From Macrotis lagotis (lineage: Eukaryota > Chordata > Mammalia > Peramelemorphia > Peramelidae), in NCBI RefSeq assembly GCF_037893015.1, contig NC_133663.1, positions 222,235,753 to 222,299,752 of the forward strand: DNA of 64,000 bases, read 5' to 3'. A program made the translations under genes and the position numbers. Under the pieces are notes generated by a model that worked only from the letters and a program-made list of their open reading frames with translations, made no database searches and was not told the DNA's origin. Positions 53,302 to 63,969 of this stretch are shown here, piece by piece (positions within the stretch are counted from its first letter, which is position 1; each line of letters opens with the position of its first letter).

Positions 53302-53420
53302 GGGACAACTAGGTGGTCCAGTGGCTAGGTCCTGGAGGCAGGAGGACCAGACTTCAAATCCAGTCTCATACCTTTAAAAACTGTAACCTTGGGCAAGTTT
53401 GCCCAAGATTGCCTCCACAC
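53302..53420 (+). repeat. Short marsupial SINE, truncated, with terminal hairpin
   Basis: 'agggacaactaggtggtcca' head, then 'cttcaaatccagtctcatac'. It ends in a perfect inverted repeat, CTTGGGCAA-GT-TTGCCCAAG, at 53388-53407. Confidence 0.6.
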
Positions 53421-53579
53421 AGTAAAGAAAGCATGAATTCTTAAAGTTTAATTAAATAGCAACAACAACAATTCAGTTGTTTCTATTTAGCATCAAGAAC
53501 ATAAAGAAAGAAACTTTCTATGGATACTTGTCAGGATTGATTATTTCTCACATTATTATACCTGTCTAGGGTTAAGAGA

Positions 53580-53635
53580 GATATATGTATAAAGATACAC
53601 ATTATATATGTGTGTGTACATATACATATACCAAT
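53580..53635. repeat. TA/TG-rich low-complexity DNA
   Basis: Alternating TATA and TGTG units. Confidence 0.6.
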
Positions 53636-53689
53636 CCTCCTTCTTACCCTGCTTCCCCCTACATATAACATAAACCTAAAATTATTGCC

Positions 53690-53750
53690 ATGAGTTAAAA
53701 GGCATACAGTAGGCTCTTAATAAACTATTTGTTCTTTTGAATTGAATGAA
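53690..53750 (+). repeat. LINE-2 3' tail scrap
   Basis: 'ggcatacagtaggctcttaa' and 'taaactatttgttc' resemble the L2 end. Confidence 0.45.
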
Positions 53751-54433
53751 AAGATTTTTAAAAACTGAAAAGGTCAATTTTCTGCCAAAAGAAGATGTCA
53801 AAGAAGATGATGAAATGAAGAATAAAGACTGAGAATCCTAAAAGGAAAAAGAAGAGAATGCTACTCAGAGAAATTTCAAAGGAGAACTCTATAAATTAGA
53901 AATTGATGGATAGGAAGTTGAAGGCATTAAAAAGATGTTTAACAGACTTCTGAACAAAACAGAAATCCCATGTGGAACCAGGGGTGTGGAGTATTTTATA
54001 TAACATCAGATTTATTTGATCTGTTGGTTTGCTAAATCTTTCCCTCCCCCTCCCCCTTCTCTTTATAATATTTCTTATAAGAGATAGCTCTTTAGGAGTG
54101 GAAGTGGAGGAAATTTAGATGACGTAGGTGAAAAAAAGTTGGAGGGGGAACAAAATTTCATCTCATAATCCACAGAGAACATAGGCCTTCAGAGAACTAA
54201 GCTTTGACTGAATCTCCACACAGGAAGGGAAAAAAATGGTGTATCTCAAGAATATTTAGTTATTTAATAATCATTTCTCTTACATATATAATGTCTGATA
54301 CCTTTATCTTTCCCATTAGAATATTAACTCCTTTAGTGAAGCAGAAAATTTGTTTCATTGTGCTTACCAGTGTTTTGCTACATAATAAGTTCTTTAAAAG
54401 CTCCTTGACTGAGAGGGAAAAGAGGCTGTATTT

Positions 54434-54436
<3 letters not shown>
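53751..54436. other. RAI2 intron, mostly unrecognised
   Basis: 'cccattagaatattaactcc' near 54315 is a probable L2 tail scrap. Otherwise purine-rich, nothing recognised. Confidence 0.3.

Positions 54437-54484
<48 letters not shown>
54437..54484. repeat. (AT)n microsatellite
   Basis: About 24 AT units; TA-rich sequence continues to about 54575. The long frames across it on both strands are artefacts. Confidence 0.95.
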
Positions 54485-54492
<8 letters not shown>

Positions 54493-54575
54493 TGTATACA
54501 TATAATATATATATGTATGTGTATACATATATAGATATATGGATATATATCCATATTTATACACATATATATTTT

Positions 54576-55168
54576 TCATATGTTACAAAGCAAAAATGTT
54601 GCAAGATTCTATGGGCAGGAAAGATAGACAATATTCAAATGAGATGAGTGTGAGGAAGAAGTGATGCTGTACAGTATCCAGGATCTGAGACAACCTCAGA
54701 AAATAGCTTTTGTAATAATTTTACAAGTTTATGGAGGTGGGGGAATGAAAAATGTGCTATGATGACAAAGAAACAGTTTATAGGGTCTTATTAAAAGACC
54801 AGAGGAAGGAGGAAGAACAAAGAGTCAGGTCTTCAGGGATAAAGACTCTCTGGGGTAGTAGCAAATGTATTCAAATGAATAAAAATGGAGAAGACTCTGA
54901 CACAACTTGGAAGATATAAAGAAGAGGGTGAAAGTGGTAAAGGGAGGCAATAAACATGTTAGGATATTAAGTTTATAAGAAATTGATGGGCAATATTTTT
55001 AGAAATTACATGAATTATTTGTAAATAGGTAGAATAGGCACAATTTTCCAATATAAATCCTATTACTATCTAATGAGAAAATAGTTGTGAAACTGTTTTA
55101 ACCAAGCAAAAAGCATTGAGCAGAGGTGGTCTGGTCAAATCAGAGGGAAGGCACAGATCTCTTTTCAT
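54576..55168. other. RAI2 intron, no feature seen
   Basis: Nothing recognised. Confidence 0.3.
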
Positions 55169-55182
55169 CTATGAAGATTCTT

Positions 55183-55446
55183 TTTTTTTAATTAAAGATT
55201 TTATTTATTTTGAGTTTTACAATTTTTCCTCTAATCTTACTTCCCTCCCCCATCCCCCACAGAAAGCAATTTGTCAGTCTTTACATTGTTTCCATGTTGT
55301 ATATTGACACAAATTGAGTGTGATGACAGAGAAATCATATCCTTAAAGGAAGACACAAAAAATATAAGAGATAACAAGATCAGATAATAAGATATCAATG
55401 GTTCTGCTCATCTCACTTAGCATCAGTTCATTCAAATCCCTCCAGG
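55183..55446 (-). mobile_element. 5'-truncated LINE-1 3' end (264 bp) with 14-bp duplication
   Basis: Antisense L1 3' UTR of the 27000-27924 type: T-rich start, C-rich block, 'agaaagcaatttgtcagtct', 'catcagttcattcaaatccc'. CTATGAAGATTCTT at 55169-55182 is repeated exactly at 55447-55460. Confidence 0.9.
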
Positions 55447-55489
55447 CTATGAAGATTCTTGAATCAGGTCTTTTTAAATTCATTTCAAT

Positions 55490-55630
55490 GATGAAGACCA
55501 ATCAAAAAACCTGAATTCTAGTTACAATTCTTCCATTAACTAGTTATATGATGGTAGGAAAGTTACTTAATTTGTTTAAACCTTAATTTCTTTATAGATA
55601 AAACAATACCAGCTGTGAACTAGTTGCTAC
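55490..55630 (+). repeat. MIR remnant
   Basis: 'aattctagttacaattcttc' and 'taccagctgtgaactag': sense, diverged. Confidence 0.4.
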
Positions 55631-55939
55631 CTTGTTATCCATAGATAGGTTGCTAACTTAGCTGAAGCAGCAAAGTGCTCTATGGGAGAGATAAATGTGA
55701 TGGGTGCCATGTGTACAGCACATTGGCATGTATGTAGTACTTTATCCAACCTCTTTGCATCTTAGAAATTTAAACAGCCAAAAGAAGCCAAATTAAGAAG
55801 GCAATGCTTATGGAATGTGCAGTGCATATTGGCAGGACAGGTTTCATTATGATTCACCTGCTTGCTTTTCCCTCCTCAATTGTTTCTTTTGAAGTCAATG
55901 GGTCTTTCTCTTGTGTTTCTATCTTATTCAAAAAGATCC

Positions 55940-56105
55940 TAGAAAGGAGCTGTTATTACTCCCATTTTATTGATGGAGAAACTGAGGTAAACAAGTTAAG
56001 TGATTTGTTCAGGGTTTTAACTATTCTTATCTAGAGAACACATAGAACTCAGGTTCTTTCCTGGCTCTAAGTCTAGTGCTCTATCTACTACTGTATTATC
56101 TACAT
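55940..56105 (-). repeat. MIR-like CORE-SINE
   Basis: 'gttattactcccattttatt', 'ggagaaactgaggtaaacaa', 'gctctaagtctagtgctcta': antisense order. Confidence 0.6.
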
Positions 56106-56409
56106 GTCCCAAATAAGTAGTGCAAACTACCCATTATAGTTTGGTAGAGACAGTCCAAGATCTTGTGCCCAAGGAGCAGAAAATAGCTGCCCCCTGTCGC
56201 CTCACCAACTCCTACCCCAGACCAACTCCTACTGCTTTCTACCAACTCCAGGACCATCATTCAATTCCTACAAAAAGACCAGGGGGGAAAAATGAAAAAA
56301 AAATTCAACCCCAAAACATTCTTGCTGCTAGAGTCTTTGGCACTGTCAAAATAGTTCCATTTCAGAAATGGATATTAATTTATCTACAGAAATGACACAA
56401 AAAATACAT
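56106..56409. other. RAI2 intron, no feature seen
   Basis: A 91-codon plus-strand frame at 56120-56395 shows no recognisable protein character. Confidence 0.3.
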
Positions 56410-56545
56410 TGACATACTAGGTTTTAACATCTATCCTAAACTGAACTCATCCTTTATGTATTGTCTCCCCTCCAAGAATAGGAGCTCTTTGAGAGAAGGC
56501 GGAATCTCACTTATCTATCCCTAGTTCTCCTCACAGTGGTTGGCA
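56410..56545 (+). repeat. LINE-2 fragment and tail
   Basis: 'tcctaaactgaactcatcct' then 'caagaataggagctctttga' and 'cctcacagtggttggcactg': L2 coding scrap joined to its 3' tail. Confidence 0.5.
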
Positions 56546-56689
56546 CTGGGCAAGCTATTGCAAGGTATTGGCATGGATAACAAGATATTAATAAAAGGTT
56601 TTATCCAAAAAAGATGGTTACTCAGTTACTGGGATGGATGCCATCTGATATATCATTGCATTATGGAATGTTCAAGGTGGAAAGCATCT

Positions 56690-56870
56690 TTGAAAGACTG
56701 AGAGCTCCAAGGGACTACAGAAACTATCTAGTACATCCCAAACATTTCATAGGAGATTGAATGATTTGCTTAAAGTCATGCAGATAATTAAATGTCAAAG
56801 GTAGGATTTTAAAGTAGGCACCCTGACTCCTGGATTTCCACTAAACAACTCTGACTTCCCTTTATTATTT
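56690..56870 (-). repeat. MIR remnant
   Basis: 'acatcccaaacatttcatag', 'cttaaagtcatgcagataat' and 'gcaccctgactcctgg': antisense, diverged. Confidence 0.5.
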
Positions 56871-57599
56871 TATAATTCTAGAAACTGAGGTCTGGAGAAA
56901 TGAATTAATTTTCCAAGAGGTTCTTTTCTGTCCCTATTTGAATGGATTGGAAACTCACATTTGATTGGATCCATTGACTTTTATCTAGCACATTTTATGC
57001 CTATGAAACACTGTAGTAGGATTGTGCTGGAAGATTAAGACCTCCAGAGACTATGTGAACAGAGGTCAATTAGATGAATATTGGAAAAATCTGAAAATAC
57101 ATTTTGCAGTCTTTTCCCCCCTGAACTATAGTGCTGACCTAGTTCTGTACATCAGAGATATCAAAATGAAATAGAAATGGAGGACCATATATTGACTTAA
57201 AAATCCAGAAATTAACATTATTTATGTTAGATTTTATTTATTTTGTTAAATATTTTTCAATTATATTTAATCTGTCTCAGTTTGATACCTCTGCTTTTCA
57301 CACAGAAGTTGCCCTCTTATTAATGTACAGATAACCAAAATGTCAAATATCAGAATATACTAAAATTAACATTGTTGTTATTATTCAATCATGTCCAAAT
57401 TTATTGAGTCCATTTGAAATTTTATTATTTTGGAAAAAATCTATAACATTAATTTGCTCACTTTTTATATGATTCCTTTTTATAAAAGTACAGAATATAC
57501 AAAGTAGAAAAAAACAGAAAGACAATAGAGGTCACAAAGGTCTAACATTAAAAAGAAAATTACCAAACCTAGCACTTTTATGGCTTCTCCTTACTATTC
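56871..57599. other. RAI2 intron, no clear feature
   Basis: AT-rich. 'aatatttttcaattatattt' near 57248 may be an L1 3' scrap. Confidence 0.3.
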
Positions 57600-57780
57600 T
57601 AATCACAAGATCAGAGATTTAAAGCTGGGAGGATCCTTAAGGTCTTTACTCATTTTGCAGATGAGGAAAGGCATGCCAAGAGAAATTAAGTCATTTGCCC
57701 CAAGTCACATAGATGGTAATTGGATTCAGACCCAATGTTTGCTAGAGCTATCTTCTGGTTGTTTGGATCCCTCTTAAGTG
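57600..57780 (-). repeat. MIR remnant
   Basis: 'actcattttgcagatgagga', 'gccccaagtcacatagatgg' and 'ggattcagacccaatg': antisense order. Confidence 0.6.
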
Positions 57781-58102
57781 GGAGTTCCCTGTTGATAAAG
57801 TGCCAATGTCAGCAAGTTGGTAGCCAAACTAGGCATTGGCATCAGCTATCCTAACTCCCTCAATACTCTTCTCCATGCTCAAGATCAAGGTCAAGGCCAA
57901 GGCTTGCCATGATCACAATCATCATCATCTGCTTGAGGAAAAGTTCTCTTGGCAATAGTCTTCCACTTGTCTGGGTTTTGGAATGAGTGCAGAGAGTCAT
58001 TTTTAAAGAGCACACATGTCTCCCTGGAGACTCCCTCCTCTGGAAAGGAAAAGGGAACAAATCATAGAACTACAAATTTTCCTTTTTTTCCCTTTCTTTC
58101 TT
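57781..58102. other. RAI2 intron, no feature seen
   Basis: Nothing recognised. Confidence 0.3.
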
Positions 58103-58240
58103 TTTTTTTTTTTGACAATTGGGGTTAAGCGATTTACTTTGGATCACACAACTAGTTAAGTGACTAAAACCAGATTGGAACACAGGTTCTCTTGACTATC
58201 CAGGGCCTATCTCTATCCAGTGTGACACCTAGTCATGCCT
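58103..58240 (-). repeat. Short marsupial SINE, older copy
   Basis: T-run then 'caattggggttaagcgattt', 'gtgacacctagtcatgcctg': antisense, more diverged than other short SINEs here. Confidence 0.6.
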
Positions 58241-58689
58241 GCCCTCCCTCCTCCCTGCTCCCCCTTTCCATTCTAATTCTTGGAGTGGTGCAAAACTTGA
58301 TGGTTTGACTTTGAATTCTCTACCCTGTCTTCATTATCTTTGTGTCTCTGGCCATGCCTCTATCATTCTAAAGTTCAGCCTTCTCATCTGTAAAATGGGG
58401 TTCCTGATCTTGTTGGATTGTGAATAAAATAGTTAAAAAACCTAATATACTATTGAATTGTAAGACAACATGTGAATTAGAGTATGTCCTGACCCTTGAT
58501 TTAATTAATGTAGGTAACATCTGGCATAGAATTTCCCTCTACTAAGGCAGATTTGCAATGCATTTTAACTTATAGTCTTTATAGAGTTGCTTGGGGAAGA
58601 GAAAAATTAGATTTCAAATTTAAAATATGTTGTCCATGCCCCTTTCCTATAAGGGCAAGAGAAATTTTGGAGAAGAGAAAATAGGAAAG

Positions 58690-58862
58690 AATTTGGAGTC
58701 AAAGGACATGGGTTTAAAGTCCAACTCTTTCAGTTACTACCTGTGTGACCTTGGTTAAGCTACTTAAACTTGCTGGTTATCAGGATTTTCATCTGTAAAA
58801 ATGAAGATTTTCAATTAAATAATCTCTGATGTTCCTTCCAACTTAATTAGATGGCTAATATC
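58690..58862 (+). repeat. MIR/CORE-SINE
   Basis: 'gggtttaaagtccaactctt', 'ctgtgtgaccttggttaagc', 'ggattttcatctgtaaaaat': sense order. Confidence 0.6.
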
Positions 58863-58909
58863 TGAATAACACACATGTGCCTCCCCCCCCAACAGACATC
58901 CTATTTTGT

Positions 58910-59162
58910 TGTGATTGTTTAGTACTGTCTGACTTTTCATGATCCAATTTGGAGTTTTCTTGTTAAAGATATTGGATTGATTTGCCTTTTTCCTTCCCCA
59001 ACTCATTTTGCAGAAGAGGAAACTGAGGCAAACAGGCAAACAGGATTAAGTGACCTGCCCTGGATCTCACAGTTAGGAAGTGTCTGAGGCCAGATTTGAA
59101 CTCAGGGAGATGAGTCTTCCTGACTCCAGGTCTGATCCTATATCTCCTATTCTACCTGGCTG
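58910..59162 (-). mobile_element. Long marsupial CORE-SINE
   Basis: 'tgattgtttagtactgtctg', 'ggagttttcttgttaaagat', 'aactgaggcaaacaggcaaa', 'cagatttgaactcagg': antisense, with a small internal duplication (aggcaaac). Confidence 0.75.
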
Positions 59163-59381
59163 TTTTCCTACATTATATACAACCAATGCTTGTATAGATT
59201 TTGTTTGAAGAGCTCCAATCCATTACTTTCAGAGGCAACCATTTCCACTTTGGATAGCTCTCATTGCTAGGAAGTTTTCCTTAGTCAAGCCTAAAATTGT
59301 TTCATTTTAATTTCTACTAATTATTCCTAGTTCTGCCTTCTGGGGTCAATCAGAATTAAATCTATTCTCTCTTCCAAAAGA
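59163..59381. other. RAI2 intron, probable old repeat, not named
   Basis: 'ggcaaccatttccactttgg', 'gaagttttccttagtcaagc', 'tttctactaattattcctag' suggest an old dispersed repeat. Not placed. Confidence 0.3.
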
Positions 59382-59431
59382 CATTCATTCATTCATTCAC
59401 TCACTCACTCACTCACTCACTCATTCATTCA
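59382..59431 (+). repeat. (CATT/CACT)n microsatellite
   Basis: Blocks of CATT, then CACT, then CATT, about 12 units in all. Confidence 0.9.
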
Positions 59432-59709
59432 ACAGCATTTATTGCTCATACTTTGGCTGAACTACATGAGAAAATAGTACCCCGGATAATATATAGCAAA
59501 TGTCTCCCTTGATGCAGTAAGAGCACCTATATGTTTAAGATTAAAATGTCTGCTCCCCTGGGTAAATGCCTCTTAGCCTCCTGAATCATTCTGACTGACC
59601 ACAGTGTTTAAAACCAATAAAAATATATGAGATAAATGCTAGTAAATAAAATCTATCAAATTGGATGTATTTACTTGCAGGTGATTTTATAGGGTAGCAT
59701 TTCAGACCT

Positions 59710-59778
59710 GATGCTTTAAATCAGGGGTTCTTAATCCTTTTTTGTAGTGAGGCCTACAAACTCTTTCTCAGAATAACC
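59710..59778 (-). repeat. Dispersed repeat scrap ('aggggttcttaatcctttt')
   Basis: Likely the opposite end, in reverse, of the element seen at 13461 and 15090. Confidence 0.35.
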
Positions 59779-60035
59779 TCCTTTTTAAAAAAATGACAAT
59801 TTTTCCCAGTTACATGTAAACTCACTTTTTAACATTCATTGAAGAAATTTTTTGAGTTTCAAATTTTCTTCCTCCCTTTCTCATCCCTCCCCTCCCAGGA
59901 AAATGGTAAGCAGTTTGATATAGGCTACATACATATGCAATCATGAAAATATATTTCCATATTTGTCAATTTGTCAAAGACTGGACCAAAAGGGGAAAAA
60001 ATCCCATGAAAAAATAAAACAAAAAGTAGTTAGCT
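59779..60035 (-). mobile_element. 5'-truncated LINE-1 (second 3' UTR type)
   Basis: 'ttttcccagttacatgtaaa', 'aagcagtttgatataggcta', 'ggaccaaaaggggaaaaaat': antisense, same type as 30772-31641. Confidence 0.65.
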
Positions 60036-60539
60036 TGAATTTGAAGAATAATGTTATTAAAGGTTTAAATAATAAAACACATAGGATTACAAAGGAAATC
60101 AATCTGATTTAGGTGGTTATTAAAATATAAGAAATAAGATCAGGGACCCCATATTAAGGACCCAGTTTGAAACTATAAATAAACCTTGAAATATTAAAAG
60201 ATCCTTTCATGCAAATAAAGGAGCATTTCCAACCTATGAAAGAATATTGATTTCTCCTACTCTCCCTTCCTCACAGAATCCTTGTATTCTCAAGTGTTGA
60301 CAACTTGAGGCTGGTTAAATACAAATCAACACGCATTGTCTCAGTCTGTCTCCAAAAGATCCTAAATGACTTGTTTTACAATATAATAATGTTTTATTTT
60401 CATATACTAGACAAAGTTAAAACTCAAAGGAAAATCTTGCATCAGATAGTTTCCAACAGGGAAGCTGGAAATAGAAGTGGTAGTACTCAGAAGAGATTCA
60501 TTAAAGTAGGAAGTGTCCAGGCATAAGATCTAGGTTGCT
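60036..60539. other. RAI2 intron, no feature seen
   Basis: Nothing recognised. Confidence 0.3.
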
Positions 60540-60869
60540 AGGAACCAATATGAGAAAAGCAACCCTACAATTTCCTATAGAGTGCTTCCTAACTTTGTGT
60601 GTCTCTTTATGCTTTACCTTTTACTAGAATTCCCTTCTCATCTACTAATTCCTACTTTCTGGCTACATAATTCCTTCTATTCATTCAAGTTACAGGTCAA
60701 ATGTCTTCTCTGGGAAACTTTGCAATCTTTTCCTCTCCACTTCAACCCTCTAATCCCTGACCAGTCCTTCCTCTGAAACTCCCATATCACTTTGGACCCT
60801 ATTCACATACAAACTCATATTAGAGTTCTCTCTATGTATATTTTATCTCTGCTACTAAGATACTAATTT
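60540..60869 (+). repeat. LINE-2 3' region, left part
   Basis: 'gaattcccttctcatctact', 'caagttacaggtcaaatgtc' and 'gggaaactttgcaatctttt' are sense L2 3' region. Interrupted by the SINE at 60870. Confidence 0.55.
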
Positions 60870-61023
60870 CTTTTTTTTTAGTTTTTTTCAAGGCAAATGG
60901 GGTTAAGTGGCTTGCCCAAGGCCACACAGCTAGGTAATTATTAAGTGTCTAAGGCTGGATTTGAACTCAGGTGCTCCTGACTCCAGGGTCTGTGCTCTAT
61001 CCACTGCACCACCTAGCCACCCT
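60870..61023 (-). mobile_element. Short tRNA-derived marsupial SINE (WSINE1-like) in LINE-2
   Basis: Antisense: T-run, 'caaggcaaatggggttaagt', 'ctggatttgaactcagg', 'ccacctagccaccc'. GATACTAATTT at 60859-60869 is repeated at 61024-61034. Confidence 0.85.
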
Positions 61024-61034
61024 GATACTAATTT

Positions 61035-61090
61035 ATTGAGATCAAGGGTCATCATTTTTTTTATCTAGTACTTTGATTTTGTTCAACAGA
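61035..61090 (+). repeat. LINE-2 3' region, right part
   Basis: 'attgagatcaagggtcatca' resumes the L2 split by the SINE. Confidence 0.45.
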
Positions 61091-61134
61091 GAACTTCTAT
61101 ATTGATTCAGATTTGCAACCTGTTTTTAACTTCT

Positions 61135-61255
61135 AATCTTGTTAGAGTGGTTAAGTGACTAGATCATGGTCATACCACTAGAATTTTATATATTAGAGGC
61201 ATGCTTTTAATCCAAATCTTCCTAATTACCAGGAACTGTGCCACCCTGCCTCCAA
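61135..61255 (-). repeat. MIR/CORE-SINE fragment
   Basis: 'gtggttaagtgactagatca' and 'ccaggaactgtgccaccctg': antisense, diverged. Confidence 0.4.
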
Positions 61256-61449
61256 TGTTCTTATATTCTTATTTTTTATTCTTAGTATTCCTATTCTTCT
61301 AAATTCAGTCCCTTGCATACAGTAAATAATTGTTTGTTAAATTGATTTATCTAAATATAAAAAACAGGAAACAACAAAGCAGGCATGGCCTACAAGGGAT
61401 GGAGTAAATAAAAAAATGCACAATTTCTGGATGAGGTGCAAACCAAGGA

Positions 61450-61545
61450 AGAGACAGAGTCAGAGACACTTACTATGTCTGGTACACAGTAAGTGCTTAA
61501 TACATGTTTGTTCATTGATTGTTGGTCAATTGATATTAAAGCTAT
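61450..61545 (+). repeat. LINE-2 3' tail scrap
   Basis: 'ctggtacacagtaagtgctt' and 'aatacatgtttgttcattga'. Confidence 0.5.
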
Positions 61546-61617
61546 ATCTTCCAGGAAAGTAAACAAGTGAAAAAAATCAATTTCTACTCAGAGGAAAAGA
61601 CTCAGTTACAAAGGTAT

Positions 61618-61627
61618 CCCCCCCCCC
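61618..61627 (+). repeat. Poly-C run
   Basis: Ten consecutive C. Confidence 0.8.
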
Positions 61628-62518
61628 AACCAAACAGATTACACTACACACATCTTCTACTTATGAAGCTGACCCTGGAGACTCATTATCCTGGGACTGT
61701 AACCCCAGAAACTGAATGAGGAAAAGAAGCTCTCACCACCTTTTAGCCAATCTACATGAAAGTCTCAGGTCATAATTTAGCAGCACAATAGAGAATTATG
61801 AGGAACAGATGCTACAGATAGAAAATATACATTTAGTCTAGTACAAGTCAGCTGAGAATCTAAGGGATTATCTCCCACTGAACCCTAGAGACCTTCTGCC
61901 CAGATAAATAGGGTCCCTTTCAAAGCTTGTAGGAAGATATCCATTGGAGAAGTGACATTTTTGTTATGGGTTGTGTCCATTTAATACAACAGAACTGCTG
62001 TCAGAACCTATAATTTTTTTTAAAAAAACAACAAAACCTGAAAAACAAAAAACCCCAAACCCCAAAACAAAACTACAATCCTCTTGAGTTTGTCCCAGCA
62101 GTGAAGAAACATCCAGAGTCTAGTTCAAAGCGGTAAAAATAAAACAGCATTTGGAAGAGAAAATACCTCTAATTAAATTCAGAGGCAAAGGTTCAATTTC
62201 TTGAGGAGGGAACTGTTTATGTTCCCAAATCATTAGAAAGATGCTATCCAGAGACTGAAACATTGCAAAAAAAGACAGTCTGAGGATTAACTGCAAGGGG
62301 TATGTGTGTGTGGATTTCTATGCTTCCAAGACTGAAATTATGAGTTTATCATTCCCTTGAAACATGTGAATACCATCAGGGTCCCTAGTGGGGAATATTA
62401 ACTCCATCTTTACAAGTGGTACAAATTAGTCATTTCCCATAGGGGTAGAGAGTTCTCTACTCTTGTCTTGGAAGGTACAAAGACAAAGGTGATAGAGCAA
62501 GGGCTGTTACCATATTGT
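61628..62518. other. RAI2 intron, no feature seen
   Basis: About 0.9 kb with an A-rich patch at 62015-62070. No recognised repeat or gene. Confidence 0.3.
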
Positions 62519-62705
62519 TGTTATTATTTGTCCTTCCTTCTCTAAGAGGACCAGTGACATCAGGAAATTGATGTCTTGACTTAAAAATTCTTAGGATTTG
62601 AATGATAGAAGGTTGTGCAAAGTCACCAGCCTTACTCTTTCCTCCAGAGCCACCTGGGTCTTGGGCCAAGAACAGGATGACTGGAGATGGCTCCAGATGC
62701 AGTGG
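62519..62705. repeat. Low-copy dispersed element ('ggaccagtgacatcagg')
   Basis: The longest copy here of a family also seen at 27941 and 49193. It includes 'gtgcaaagtcaccagcctta', 'cctccagagccacctgggtc' and 'gatgactggagatggctcca'. Not named. Confidence 0.45.
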
Positions 62706-62739
62706 GGGTGGGGGTGGGTTGTTTCCTGTGTATCTGAGG

Positions 62740-62880
62740 TGAGACCTTAGAGCAGGAAAGGACCTAAGAGGCCACTTAATCCAGTACCCTCAGGCTACAG
62801 GATGAAGAAACTGAGGCCCAGAGAGGGTAACCATATGACTTGCCCAAGGTCAGTGGCAGATCTGAGATCTGAAACCAGAT
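62740..62880 (-). repeat. MIR
   Basis: 'aagaaactgaggcccagaga', 'atgacttgcccaaggtcagt': clear antisense MIR core. Confidence 0.7.
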
Positions 62881-62889
62881 CAAAAGCTC

Positions 62890-63075
62890 ATAGATTTAGA
62901 GACAAAAGGGAACTCAGAGGTAATTTATTTCAGTATTTTTCATTCAAAATGTGAGGAAACTAAGGACCACAGTGGTTAATTACCCAAAGTCACATGAAAG
63001 TAAGTGTTGGAATTAGGACTCAAACCCACATCCTCTGAAGCTGAGTCCAGAACTCTTTCTACTACACTGGAATGC
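62890..63075 (-). repeat. MIR
   Basis: 'tgtgaggaaactaaggacca', 'aattaggactcaaacccaca', 'ctttctactacactggaatg': antisense. Confidence 0.65.
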
Positions 63076-63099
63076 TCTAGGCAAAGATCAAATAATTTT

Positions 63100-63260
63100 T
63101 AAAAAACTAAAAGGGATTTTAGAAAAGATATAATTCAACTTCTTCATTTGCAAGCAAGGAAACTGAGGTACCAAAAAAGAGAAATGACTAACCCAGGGAG
63201 CAGAGATAAAAAGAACAATCCAGGTTTCCTGATTTCCTTGTAGTTTATACTCTTTACTTT
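63100..63260 (-). repeat. MIR, third tandemly placed copy
   Basis: 'caagcaaggaaactgaggta' and 'gacaaacccagggagcag'-like text (here 'gactaacccagggagcagag'): antisense, diverged. Confidence 0.5.
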
Positions 63261-63469
63261 TACTATACAAATGACCAAGAACTTCTGAATATGGTTAAAA
63301 GATCATTTCTGGGAAAGTTACAATTAAGGAAAATTTTATTCAGCAGCAACAAAAACAAACTCTAGATTAATTTGGCAAAAATATGAGAACACAACACAGA
63401 AACAAAGGTTTTTAAACATTTTGGCTGTAGATAATGCCAATAAACACTTATTTATGAGTCTGTATTTAT

Positions 63470-63610
63470 TTGTACAGGCAGTCCCTGACTTATGAATAGT
63501 TATGATCCAAAATTTCATTTGTAAGTCTGTTGTTTGGAAAGCATAATGCATTTTCCCATAGAAACAGTGTTATAAATGGTGGTTAGCTTACCAGGCCAGA
63601 CCACAAAAAC
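63470..63610. repeat. Possible old dispersed repeat ('gtccctgacttatgaatag')
   Basis: 'ggcagtccctgacttatgaa', 'catttgtaagtctgttgttt' has the look of a dispersed mammalian element. Not placed. Confidence 0.3.
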
Positions 63611-63821
63611 CTATTTAACCCATAACGTAGTATAAATACAACAGAAATAATCATCTCTTATGTAATCACAACCTCCTCTCCTCTCCTTTTCATCTCCTCC
63701 TCTGCCATATCTTCTCCTGAACCTATTCTTTCTATCTTCTCATGAGGTTTCTAATCTCTCCTCTCCCTGATACTTCCTTAGTCAACATTATCTTCCTTGG
63801 CTTTCACTTTTCTCCAATTTC

Positions 63822-63969
63822 TTTTCTTTTTCTTTTTCTGCAAGGCAATGGAGCTAAGGGACTTGCCCAATATCACACAGGTAACTATTAAGTGTCTGAG
63901 GTCATATTTGAACTTAGATCCTCTTGACTCCAGAGCTGGTGCTTTATTCACTGCACCACCTAGCTTCCC
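63822..63969 (-). mobile_element. Short tRNA-derived marsupial SINE (WSINE1-like), 17-bp duplication
   Basis: Antisense: 'ctgcaaggcaatggagctaa', 'catatttgaacttagatcct', 'ccacctagcttccc'. CACTTTTCTCCAATTTC at 63805-63821 is repeated exactly at 63970-63986. Confidence 0.9.

Noticed and set aside
54204-54647. 147-codon frame rich in Tyr and Ile
   Set aside because: Created by the (AT)n microsatellite and its TA-rich flank.
59382-59431. CRISPR-like spaced repeats
   Set aside because: Simple tetranucleotide microsatellite in a vertebrate genome, with no repeat-spacer structure.
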